From assembly GCF_004054195.1 (NCBI RefSeq), contig NZ_SBIW01000002.1, positions 496,001 through 560,000 of the forward strand: a DNA stretch of 64,000 bases, given 5' to 3'. This DNA comes from Mucilaginibacter gilvus. Lineage in GTDB: Bacteria > Bacteroidota > Bacteroidia > Sphingobacteriales > Sphingobacteriaceae. Under the pieces are notes generated by a model. That model did not search any database, was not told the DNA's origin, and saw only the letters and a program-made list of their open reading frames with translations. Positions within the stretch are counted from its first letter, which is position 1, and every line of letters begins with the position of its first letter. Positions 7,870 to 16,496 of the stretch are shown here, piece by piece. The position numbers and the translations under genes were made by a program.

Positions 7870-10800
7870 TTAAAATTCTGCGTTGATACCAAAGGTGATA
7901 GTGCGCGGCGCAGGGTACCTGCCCACATCAACACCTGTTAAAAACGCGTCCTGGTTTAGCGAACCAATTTCCGGGTCGAGCCCTTTGTATGGGGTAAACA
8001 CATACAGGTTTTGACCGCTTGCATAAACTCTCAGGCGGTTAAGCTTTACCTTTTTTATCCATGCCGATGGCAGGCTGTAGCCGATGCTTACGTTTTGGAT
8101 ACGCAGGAACGAACCGCTTTCAATAAACCTGTCGGAGTTCTTCAGGTTGGGGTTATCGCCACCTCTTGGGGTAGGGATATTTGAATCGGAGTTGGTGGGT
8201 GTCCAGAAATTAGATACCGAAGCCAATTGGTTTTGGTATAAACCGGATAAGCCTGCGATAGAATAATTTAATACATTGAATATTTTGGCCCCGTAAGAAC
8301 CATTCAGGAAGAACGAAAGATCTACCGATTTGTAAGTAAAGCTGTTGGTGATACCATAAGTAAACTTAGGATTACCACTGCCCAGTGAGGTTTGATCTGC
8401 CTCATCTATCTTGCCATCGTTATTCAGATCCTCATACTGGATATCGCCTAAATAAGTCCCACCTGAGTTATTAGCTACCGGGCGGCCAAATTGGGTAGGT
8501 GCTGTGCGCAACTGCTCGGCAGTTTTAAAGATGCCCTTAACCTTGTAACCATAAAACTCACCAACAGGGCCGCCTACTGTTGTGCGGGTAACCGGCAACG
8601 ACAGGAAGCTTACGCCAACCGAACGGTTGATGAACGGAACCCCCTCTGCAAGGGAAACCACTCTATTTTTGTATTTTGAGAAGATAACGGTTGTGTTCCA
8701 TTTAAAATTCTTCTCTGCAATATTGCGCGAGTTGATGGTAAATTCGAAACCGCGATTATACAATTTACCACCGTTGATGAACGGAGGGTTGATAACACCC
8801 GTACCCGAATACTCAGCACTCTGGCCTAATAAGAAAGCCGGCAACGCTGCCTGGAACAGGAAGTTTTTTGATGTTTTGTCGAAATAATCGAAGCTGGCAT
8901 CTATGCGGCCAAACAAAGAGAAATCAACACCGATATCGGTTTGGATGGCTGTTTCCCAGGTTAAGTTAGGGTTAGCTACTTTATCAATAGTAAAACCTGT
9001 ACCCAAGCCGGTTGTTAACGAATTAAGTGCGGAGCCGTAAAGATAGTTCGGTACCGATTGGTTGCCCACCTGGCCGTAACCTACGCGCAGTTTAATATTA
9101 TCGGCAACAGATTTTACGCTGGCCAAAAACGGCTCTTCAGATAAGCGCCATGATACCGCGAACGATGGGAAGTAACCCACCTGATGGCCTTCGGCAAATT
9201 TAGAGGACTTATCACGGCGGATAGTCGCGGTGATGCTGTAACGGTTATTGTACGTGTATATGGCACGTGCGAATTGTGATTCGAGCGACTGCCCGTCTTT
9301 ATACTCACCATTGGTAGCGGTTTTGGCATCGCCCAGGTTCAGGGTTTTGAGGTCGTTACTCAAAAAGCTCTGTACGCCGGCATCAATACCGCCCCAGTTA
9401 CTCTCGTTCACCTCGTAACCTAATAAACCGGTAACGGCATGTTTTGTACCAAAGGTGTGATTGTAATTTAAATATTCTTTCCAACCCCAATAGTTCGAGT
9501 TCGCATTGTACACGTTAAGTTTAGCCGTAGGGTTAACATTATATGGGCCGTACGCGTACGATGGCTGGAAAACCTTTGCGTTCGACCAGTTGAAATCACC
9601 ATTCAATTCCGACCGTAAGGACAGGTCTTTGTAGAAACGGGTATCGGCATAAATGCTCGCGTTTACATTGCTACGCACCAGGTTGTTGTATATATCCAAC
9701 GCGCGGGCAACCGGGTTGATCTGCCCGCCCTGTTGGTTAGCCTCCGGCAAAGGGCCCGAGAAAGTACCATCCGCATTACGTACCGACTGATCGGGAGCGC
9801 TTAATAACGCGCCGTAAATAACACCATTGTTATCGCCAATGGATACGTTTTGGTTACTGCGGTTACCCGAGATAGCAGCACCTACCTTAAACCACTCCTT
9901 TACCTGCCCGTTTACATTGGTACGGAAGTTATAGCGGTTAAAATCGTTACCGAGGATGGTACCCAGTTGTTTTAGGTACCCGCCAGATATATAGTAATCT
10001 ACACCATCCTTAGCACCCGAAAATGATAACTGATGGTTTTGCATTGGCGCGGTACGGAAGATCTCCTCCTGCCAGTTGGTGCCCGGGCCAAGCAGGCTTG
10101 GGTCGGCAAATTCGCTGCGGCGCTGGGTGCCTTGTGCATCGGCCAGTGCGTTTTGCAGTGTAGCGTATTGCGGCAGTTTCATCATATCTAAGAATTTGCC
10201 CTGCTCCTGAAAACCCGCGTAACCATCATAAGCAACGCGTGCGCCGCCGTTTTTTCCACGCTTGGTGGTGATGATAATTACACCGTTAGATGCACGGCTG
10301 CCGTAAATAGCCGTTGCCGATGCATCCTTTAAAACATCGATAGACTCGATATCGCTTGGATTGATCAAAGCTAACGGACTCACGGCAGATTGATCGTTAT
10401 TAACGTTGTTCAGCTGTGGAGAGCGGCCACTGGTAGATTTGTTTGTAGCATCGCCTGAGATAGGTACGCCATCGATAACATACAGTGGTTCGTTTGATAA
10501 ACTAAGCGAGGTAACCCCACGCACCCTTACCGAAGTAGAGCTACCTGGTGCACCCGAGTTTTGGGTGATAGTTAAACCCGCCGCTTTTCCCTGCAGCATC
10601 TGATCGATACTGGGTTGCGGGATATTGGCGATATCCGATGCTTTTACGGATGATATGGCACCGTTGACATCCTGCCTGCGCTGGCTACCGTAACCGATAG
10701 CTACCACGTTTACATCGGTAAGCGAGGTAGTAGATGATTTTAGCGTTACATCAATTTGCGTACGGCTGCCAATGGTAATTTCCTGCTGTTGCATACCAAT

Positions 10801-11034
10801 AAAGCTGAAAACTAAAATGCGGCTGCCGGCAGGCACTGTAATGGTGTAGTTACCGTCGATATTGGTAATTGCATTTACTTTGGCATCCTTCACCGTAACG
10901 GTTACGCCGGGCAAGGTTATGCCCTTGTCGTCGGCTACAGTTCCTCTGACCACTGTTCCGCCTGTTTGCGCCATGCTTCGGGCGCAAATGAAAAAGGAGG
11001 CAAACAGCAGTGCTATTCGTAGAATTTTCCTCAT
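7870..11034 (-). CDS. SusC/RagA family TonB-linked outer membrane transporter
   Basis: A 1054-residue outer membrane beta-barrel importer energised through TonB. It begins with a signal peptide (to ARSMAQ), then a carboxypeptidase-like regulatory domain (VRGTVADDKGITLPGVTVTV to SFIGMQQQEITIG, about 29-90). A plug domain with DVNVVAIGYGSQRRQDVNGA and the SusC signature LYVIDGVP comes next (about 110-240), with ASATAIYGSRASNGVIIITTKRG. A long barrel ends TFGINAEF with a terminal Phe. It is the first gene of the susC-susD-IPT operon. The upstream 600 bp carry no gene and probably hold its promoter. Regulation by the neighbouring hybrid two-component protein is likely. Confidence 0.98.
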   Translation of the reverse strand: MRKILRIALLFASFFICARSMAQTGGTVVRGTVADDKGITLPGVTVTVKDAKVNAITNIDGNYTITVPAGSRILVFSFIGMQQQEITIGSRTQIDVTLKSSTTSLTDVNVVAIGYGSQRRQDVNGAISSVKASDIANIPQPSIDQMLQGKAAGLTITQNSGAPGSSTSVRVRGVTSLSLSNEPLYVIDGVPISGDATNKSTSGRSPQLNNVNNDQSAVSPLALINPSDIESIDVLKDASATAIYGSRASNGVIIITTKRGKNGGARVAYDGYAGFQEQGKFLDMMKLPQYATLQNALADAQGTQRRSEFADPSLLGPGTNWQEEIFRTAPMQNHQLSFSGAKDGVDYYISGGYLKQLGTILGNDFNRYNFRTNVNGQVKEWFKVGAAISGNRSNQNVSIGDNNGVIYGALLSAPDQSVRNADGTFSGPLPEANQQGGQINPVARALDIYNNLVRSNVNASIYADTRFYKDLSLRSELNGDFNWSNAKVFQPSYAYGPYNVNPTAKLNVYNANSNYWGWKEYLNYNHTFGTKHAVTGLLGYEVNESNWGGIDAGVQSFLSNDLKTLNLGDAKTATNGEYKDGQSLESQFARAIYTYNNRYSITATIRRDKSSKFAEGHQVGYFPSFAVSWRLSEEPFLASVKSVADNIKLRVGYGQVGNQSVPNYLYGSALNSLTTGLGTGFTIDKVANPNLTWETAIQTDIGVDFSLFGRIDASFDYFDKTSKNFLFQAALPAFLLGQSAEYSGTGVINPPFINGGKLYNRGFEFTINSRNIAEKNFKWNTTVIFSKYKNRVVSLAEGVPFINRSVGVSFLSLPVTRTTVGGPVGEFYGYKVKGIFKTAEQLRTAPTQFGRPVANNSGGTYLGDIQYEDLNNDGKIDEADQTSLGSGNPKFTYGITNSFTYKSVDLSFFLNGSYGAKIFNVLNYSIAGLSGLYQNQLASVSNFWTPTNSDSNIPTPRGGDNPNLKNSDRFIESGSFLRIQNVSIGYSLPSAWIKKVKLNRLRVYASGQNLYVFTPYKGLDPEIGSLNQDAFLTGVDVGRYPAPRTITFGINAEF

Positions 11035-11652
11035 GTTGTTTTGGTTTGTGTTGGTTTTATATTCGATTTAATTTGGTACATGTATTTGCTCACAGGGTGC
11101 CAAAACACCATTATTAGCGGCGAAACGGCTACAGCAAAATCTGATAGCTCATAGCCACCGGTGATGCCCTGCAATTAAAAAAAAAATAAAAATTTGGTTC
11201 TGTTGGTTTATACAATATTGCCGCGGCTAATTGGTACCGGGCTATATTCATTATACTGGGTTAAAATTATATGGTATAATTAGCCCCGTTGTGGATAAAT
11301 AGGGGCACAAATGTCAACCCGAATTAATTATCTGGAAATCAGTCAATTAATATAATAACAGGCACCTATCTGGCGAGAATAGTTACAAATGTGTACCCTT
11401 TTTTGGGGTGGAGTACTTTATAAAGGGTAAGAATAGTATTACCTAAAATCGTAACAAGGGTTTATATTTTAATGATGTGGCGGAGAATTTCATCCGGGGG
11501 AGTAAAGCGAGATGCATGATGTATATAATACACTATCCTGTAGTATTTTGATTATCCAAGGTAGGATGTAACAAGAGTTCTATCAGGTCTCCCACCGCTT
11601 AAGTTATCACATAAAATGTGGTGCACTTCAAAAAATCCGCGGAACTCATAAT
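11035..11652. other. Gene-free region upstream of susC
   Basis: About 620 bases with no credible gene on either strand. It is AT-rich near susC and must contain the susC promoter, although no clear TAnnTTTG element was found. The binding site of the neighbouring hybrid two-component regulator would be expected here. Beyond that I see no defined structure until the palindrome at 11653. Confidence 0.5.
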
Positions 11653-11669
11653 GCGTTCCAATGGAACGC
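11653..11669. repeat. REP-like palindrome GCGTTCCAATGGAACGC
   Basis: A perfect 17-base palindrome with single-base centre. GTTCC...GGAAC palindromes of this type are common intergenic elements in Bacteroidota and resemble REP sequences mobilised by RAYT transposases; that origin is inferred. A second palindrome of the same core (GTTCC...GGAAC) lies at 12071-12089, so the two bracket the tandem hairpin array. Confidence 0.6.
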
Positions 11670-11694
11670 GGCGGTATTGATATTTTTTTTCTAC

Positions 11695-12067
11695 CCATAA
11701 GGTATCCCGAAGGGATACTGGATCGTATTCTCGTCCCTTCTTGACGGCTCATGGGTAGAGAAACAACCCATAAGGTATCCCGAAGGGATACTGGCTCGTA
11801 TTCTCGTCCCTTCGGGACGGCTCATGGATAGAGAAACAAAATCCATGGTATCCCGAAGGGATACTGGCTCGTATTCTCGTCCCTTCGGGACGACTCATGG
11901 GTAGAGAAACAAAATCCATAAGGTATCCCGAAGGGATACTGGATCGTATTCTCGTCCCTTCTTGACGGCTCATGGGTAGAGAAACAACCCATAAGGTATC
12001 CCGAAGGGATACTGGCTCGTATTCTCGTCCCTTCGGGACGGCTCATGGATAGAGAAACAAAATCCAT
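11695..12067. repeat. Five-unit tandem array of double-hairpin repeats (73-75 bp period)
   Basis: Units start at 11701, 11774, 11847, 11922 and 11995. Each contains the palindrome GTATCCCGAAGGGATAC and, about 15 bases later, CGTCCCTTCGGGACG, followed by the linker CTCATGG.TAGAGAAACAA. Units 1 and 4 have a damaged second hairpin (CTTCTTGACG). The block 11695-11846 is repeated almost exactly at 11916-12067, showing a 221-bp higher-order duplication. The palindromes are of the kind dispersed in Sphingobacteriaceae genomes. Short frames on the minus strand here (SIPSGY-type peptides) are translations of the repeat and not genes. Confidence 0.9.
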
Positions 12068-12070
12068 TTT

Positions 12071-12089
12071 AATGTTCCACCGGAACGTT
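12071..12089. repeat. REP-like palindrome closing the tandem array
   Basis: AATGTTCCACCGGAACGTT is a near-perfect inverted repeat around ACC. It shares the GTTCC...GGAAC core with the palindrome at 11653-11669. It lies 38 bases beyond the end of the hybrid regulator gene and could also serve as part of its transcription end. Confidence 0.5.
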
Positions 12090-12126
12090 TTATGATAGCC
12101 GGTAAGGGGAGCCTTTTGAAACTTAG

Positions 12127-15100
12127 CTATTCCTCGTTAAAACTATCCGCGTAGCGGGATGGGATGGTGTTAAATTCGGCTTTAAAGGTTTTTACAAAAT
12201 ACTTCTGGCTTTTAAAGCCCACTTTGTGGCATATCTGCGAGATGGTTAGGTGCCCGGTCTCCAGCAACTGCGCCGCGCGTTTAAGGCGCATCTGGCGTAC
12301 CAGTTCGTTGGGAGTTTTGCCCGTCATCTGCAGTATTTTTTTGTAGAGGGTGTAACGGCTCACAAACATTTCGCTGCTCAGTTCCTCTACCGAGAAATTG
12401 GGATTGGAGATATTGCCATCTATCAGTACCAATACCTTTTTGATGAACAGCTCGTCTGGCGAATCTACCGCCATTTCTGTAGGGCTGGCATCTACCTGCT
12501 TCTGGTAGGTTTTGCGCATATTTTCTTGCTGGCTCAGGATGTTCTTGATCTTGGATGCCAGGATTTCGAAGTTAAACGGCTTGGTCATGTAATCGCTGGC
12601 ACCGGTGCCCAGGCCTTTCAGTTGCTGTTCCTCGCCCGCTATGGCGGTTAATAATATAACTGGGATATGCGTGGTACGCTTATCGCTCTTGATCTTCAGG
12701 CACAGGTCTATGCCATTCATTTCGGGCATGGTAATATCACTTACCACGAGGTTAGGGTGCTGAGCGAGCGCCTTCTGCCAGCCCTTTTTACCGTTCTCGG
12801 CCTCAATAATGTTAAAGGAATCCTTTAAGTTATCTTTTATGTAGAAACGGAAATCGTCATTATCTTCCACCAGTAATACGGTAGGCCTTTTGACATCGCG
12901 TGCATCTTTAATGCGGATAAGCTTTTTATGACCGGTATCAAAAGTATCATCCGGATGATGAGGCAATTGCACAGGCGTATCGGTAAACAGTTTTTTATCC
13001 AGCTGCTGTAATGGCAATAAAACGGTAAAGCAACTGCCCTGATCCGGTTCGCTCTCTACAAATACCTCGCCCTGGTGCAGGCGCACAAATTCCTTGGTGA
13101 TAGATAAACCGATCCCGCTGCCCTGGTTCAGCATACTGCCGGGGAGGTCATTTTGGAAGAATGGCTCGAAGATCTTTTCGATCTTATCGTGATCGATACC
13201 AATACCGGTATCAATGATCTTGATCTCCAGTTTGCTGTCCTTCCGTAAATTCAGCAGCACACTCACCTGCCCGCCCGCATGGGTAAATTTGTAAGCGTTG
13301 GATAACAGGTTGAACAAGATGCGTTCGATCTTATCATGATCGAAACTGGTGTAGTATTCTTCCACCTCGGTATCAAACACAAAATCAATTCCTTTTTGCT
13401 CGGCCACATCAGTAAAGGAGTGCGACAACTCGCGGATGAACGCAATTATATCTCCGCTGCGTTTGTGCAGCTTTAGTTCCTGGTATTCCATCTTCCGAAA
13501 ATCGAGCAATTGGTTTACCAAATTCAGCAGGCGCTTGGCATTGCGGTTTACCAGTAAAAGCTGGTTTTTTACATCCTGGTCTTTTACGGTCTTCACAATT
13601 TTATCCACCGGTGCCATAATAAGCGAGAGTGGCGTGCGGAATTCATGACTTACGTTGGTAAAGAATTTTATCTTCATCAGGTCAAGCTCATGCAGGCGCT
13701 GGGTTTCTTCGCGCTCTTTTTCCAGCAGAAACTGTGTACGAAGCTTGCGAATACCTTCCCTGCGGATGTAGAATAAGGCGCAGATGAAAACCAACGCGTA
13801 GAGGAGGTAGGCGTAGGTGGTTTTCCAAAATGGAGGCAGAATTTTTACGTGCAGGCTTATTTCCTTACTGTTCCAAAAACCGGCGTTTGAAGCGCGCACT
13901 TTAAAGGTATAATCGCCCGCATCCAAATTGGTGTAGGGTGCTTTGCGGGTGAGGTTGTCTGCGGTTATCCAGTTGCCATCAAAGCCCTCCATCTTGTATT
14001 CAAACTTCACCTTATCCGGGTCGAAGTAATTGAGGGCGGAAAATTCAAACGAAAACACGTTTTCATTGTAGTTCAGCTCTATTCCCTTTAATTCGCTGAT
14101 GGAACTGGGGAGGATAACTCTACCTAATACTTTTTCACCGACCGCTACGCTCTTGTTAAACACCTGAAAATCAGTAAAAACCAATTCGGGGATATGCCTG
14201 CTGGTATGCAGATCGGCCGGGCGGAAAACATTAAAGCCATTACTGCCGCCAAATATCAATTCGCCGCTACGGGTTTTGTATGATGAATAGGGCTGAAATT
14301 CCCGGCCCTGCAAGCCATCTTTTTCATTATAATTTACAAACCTGAATTTTAACAGCGGGGCACTCCTATCCACGAGGATGTTAGATAGGCCGTTTGGCGT
14401 ACTTACCCAAATATTGTGGTTATCGTCCTCGCGCATATCAATGGTGGTATTATCGGGCAGCCCGTCCTTTGTGGTAAGGTTTGTAAAATGTCCGCTTACA
14501 GGGTCGAAGATGCTGAGCCCCTCGCGGGTGCTAATCCAAACCAAGCCCTTACTATCTTCTATAATGTTGTTTGTGAAATTATTAACGAGGCTGTTAGGGT
14601 CTTTATCATCATGTATATAGTGCGAAAACTCGTTGGTTTTACGGTTAAGCACATCAACACCGTAGGCGGTTACTACCCACAGGTTTTTGCGCCGGTCTTC
14701 CATTAGTGCCGACATATAATTGGAGTGCAGCGAATTATTTACACCGGCTTTAAAAGCGTAATGTGTAAACTTATCGGTTTTGCGGTTGAGCAGGTTTAAT
14801 CCGCCGGCGAGTGTTCCCACCCAAAGATTGTGATCGCTATCCTCCAGTATCGACCAGATCCTGTCTTCAGACAGGCTGCCCGGATCGGTGTCGTTGTGCC
14901 GGTAGTGCTTAAACGTTCTCCCGTCGAAACAATCTAACCCGCCAAAGTAGGTACCTATCCACAGCTTCTGCTCATGATCCAGGTACATGCTCACAATAAC
15001 GTTATTGGTAAGGCTGTTGGGGTTGGCGGCGTCGTGCAGGTATTTTTTAAAGCTGCCATCCTTGCGGTTAAAATAAACCAGGCCACCCCCGTTGGTGCCC

Positions 15101-16260
15101 AGCCAAAGGTTGCCCGCCTTATCTTCTATAAATTTGTTTACATCGCTAAAACTCAGGCTCGCCGGGTCAGACAGGTGATGCGTATACAGTGGGAACTTGA
15201 TAATGCTTTCGTGGTAGTAACTCAGCCCCCGCTTATAGGTGCCTACCCAAATAATGCCCGCGTTATCTTTATACAACAAAATAATGCTGTTTTGGCTAAC
15301 GGTTTTGTTATCGTCTTCGCGGTTGAGCAAATATTTTATGGTAAAGTCCTTCTTGTTGAGCAGGTTGATTCCGCCGTGGTCGGTCGCTATCCAAATGCGA
15401 CCCTTATCGTCTTGTATCAGGTTTGATACCACGTTGGTGTTCAAACCCTTGGGGGAGGGGCCTTTATCTAAATGTTTAAAAATAGTTTGGTTATTGTTGA
15501 TGTAGTAAACGCCAGACGAATAGGTAGGTACAAATGACCATATATCGTCGTCCTTATCAATAAAAACGCGATAGCCGGTGTTTAACCCGGCCGGTAATTC
15601 GCTTAGGATTTTACGGTAGTTTACTTTATAGGTTTTGGCATCGATGCGTTCTAAGATACCTTTATTGTACACCAGCCAAATATTGCCTTTAGAATCGGCT
15701 GCCAGGTCGGCAACGGTATTGCTGTAAATAGAGCCTTTATCTGTTGGGTGGTTGCTGATGTGCGTTGTGCGGTTTTTTGCCGCATCGTATTTGTAGAGGC
15801 CTGTAACAGAGTTTAAAAACCAAAAGCTGCCAAAACGGTCTTTTTTTACGGCTGTTAAATTCTGGGTAGGAACGCCTATTAGCCCGAGGTAACTACCAAT
15901 ATCGCGGCTGAATTTTTCGGTAGCCGGGTCGTAAATATTGTAACCGTTGCGGGTTTCTATCCAAAGCTTATCATTAGGGCCCTGCGATATGCTTACAATA
16001 AAATCGTCGTTGAGGCTGGTGGTGTCCCCTGCAATATGCTTAAACACTTTGAATTTATACCCATCGAATTTATTTAAGCCGGATAGCGTGCCGTACCACA
16101 TAAAACCCTTGCTATCCTTTAACATGCAGTTCACCTGATTATGCGACAACCCGTTAGTGATATCGAGCTTGGAGAACTGGAACTCGTTATTTTGCGCGCA
16201 TAGCCTTAACGCCATAAATAGCGTTAAAAATGCAAGCAGGTAAGCACGGTATCTCCTCAT
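12127..16260 (-). CDS. Hybrid two-component sensor kinase/response regulator (HTCS)
   Basis: Single-protein two-component system that senses a glycan breakdown product in the periplasm and activates the locus. The ATG at 16260 (MRRYRAYLLAFL) gives a good signal peptide; the longer frame adds 18 residues. Order: about 14 reg-prop beta-propeller repeats (FMWYGTLSGLNKFDGYKFK and similar), a Y_Y_Y domain, one membrane segment (AYLLYALVFICALFYI, about 815-830), HisKA with phospho-His in NVSHEFRTPLSL (about 870), and HATPase (NLLSNAYKFT, DTGIGI, GSGIGLSI). A receiver domain follows with LVVSDITMPEMNG (Asp about 1172), then a C-terminal AraC-type HTH. At 1377 residues it has the usual HTCS length, and all catalytic boxes look intact. 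Confidence 0.97.
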   Translation of the reverse strand: MRRYRAYLLAFLTLFMALRLCAQNNEFQFSKLDITNGLSHNQVNCMLKDSKGFMWYGTLSGLNKFDGYKFKVFKHIAGDTTSLNDDFIVSISQGPNDKLWIETRNGYNIYDPATEKFSRDIGSYLGLIGVPTQNLTAVKKDRFGSFWFLNSVTGLYKYDAAKNRTTHISNHPTDKGSIYSNTVADLAADSKGNIWLVYNKGILERIDAKTYKVNYRKILSELPAGLNTGYRVFIDKDDDIWSFVPTYSSGVYYINNNQTIFKHLDKGPSPKGLNTNVVSNLIQDDKGRIWIATDHGGINLLNKKDFTIKYLLNREDDNKTVSQNSIILLYKDNAGIIWVGTYKRGLSYYHESIIKFPLYTHHLSDPASLSFSDVNKFIEDKAGNLWLGTNGGGLVYFNRKDGSFKKYLHDAANPNSLTNNVIVSMYLDHEQKLWIGTYFGGLDCFDGRTFKHYRHNDTDPGSLSEDRIWSILEDSDHNLWVGTLAGGLNLLNRKTDKFTHYAFKAGVNNSLHSNYMSALMEDRRKNLWVVTAYGVDVLNRKTNEFSHYIHDDKDPNSLVNNFTNNIIEDSKGLVWISTREGLSIFDPVSGHFTNLTTKDGLPDNTTIDMREDDNHNIWVSTPNGLSNILVDRSAPLLKFRFVNYNEKDGLQGREFQPYSSYKTRSGELIFGGSNGFNVFRPADLHTSRHIPELVFTDFQVFNKSVAVGEKVLGRVILPSSISELKGIELNYNENVFSFEFSALNYFDPDKVKFEYKMEGFDGNWITADNLTRKAPYTNLDAGDYTFKVRASNAGFWNSKEISLHVKILPPFWKTTYAYLLYALVFICALFYIRREGIRKLRTQFLLEKEREETQRLHELDLMKIKFFTNVSHEFRTPLSLIMAPVDKIVKTVKDQDVKNQLLLVNRNAKRLLNLVNQLLDFRKMEYQELKLHKRSGDIIAFIRELSHSFTDVAEQKGIDFVFDTEVEEYYTSFDHDKIERILFNLLSNAYKFTHAGGQVSVLLNLRKDSKLEIKIIDTGIGIDHDKIEKIFEPFFQNDLPGSMLNQGSGIGLSITKEFVRLHQGEVFVESEPDQGSCFTVLLPLQQLDKKLFTDTPVQLPHHPDDTFDTGHKKLIRIKDARDVKRPTVLLVEDNDDFRFYIKDNLKDSFNIIEAENGKKGWQKALAQHPNLVVSDITMPEMNGIDLCLKIKSDKRTTHIPVILLTAIAGEEQQLKGLGTGASDYMTKPFNFEILASKIKNILSQQENMRKTYQKQVDASPTEMAVDSPDELFIKKVLVLIDGNISNPNFSVEELSSEMFVSRYTLYKKILQMTGKTPNELVRQMRLKRAAQLLETGHLTISQICHKVGFKSQKYFVKTFKAEFNTIPSRYADSFNEE

Positions 16261-16346
16261 TCTAATTCCCAGGAATAAATAGTCCATCGCCCGCAGCAGA
16301 AACATCAAAAACAAATCCCGGTTGGCGAATGGTATAATTGGTCAAT

Positions 16347-16354
16347 CAAAAATA
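16347..16354 (-). promoter_or_regulatory. Promoter -7 element of the hybrid regulator gene
   Basis: On the minus strand TATTTTTG matches the Bacteroidota -7 consensus TAnnTTTG. It lies about 87 bases upstream of the chosen start at 16260. The upstream half-site is not clear. Confidence 0.4.
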
Positions 16355-16445
16355 GCTAATTTATTAAGGCCCGCTGTAATACTTTTATTACAATATATAA
16401 CTATTACTTTCCCCGCCAGGCAATTACAACCGCACACAAACAAAA

Positions 16446-16471
16446 AAGCGCCCGGCTTATGCCTGGCGCTT
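16446..16471 (-). terminator. Terminator of the Oar-like receptor gene
   Basis: A hairpin with stem AAGCGCC.GGC / GCC.GGCGCTT and loop TTAT lies 26 bases after the receptor stop. On the minus strand it is followed by TTTTTTG. This is a clear intrinsic terminator. Confidence 0.85.
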
Positions 16472-16496
16472 GGTAAATAAAATGATGTTGTTTTGT

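Noticed and set aside
11552..12067. Short minus-strand frames encoding SIPSGY/YPFGIP-type peptides
   Set aside because: They are translations of the tandem palindromic repeat in successive frames and lack start signals or conservation.
11695..12067. CRISPR array
   Set aside because: The units are 73-75 bp, repeat throughout without unique spacers, contain two palindromes each, and no cas gene is present.
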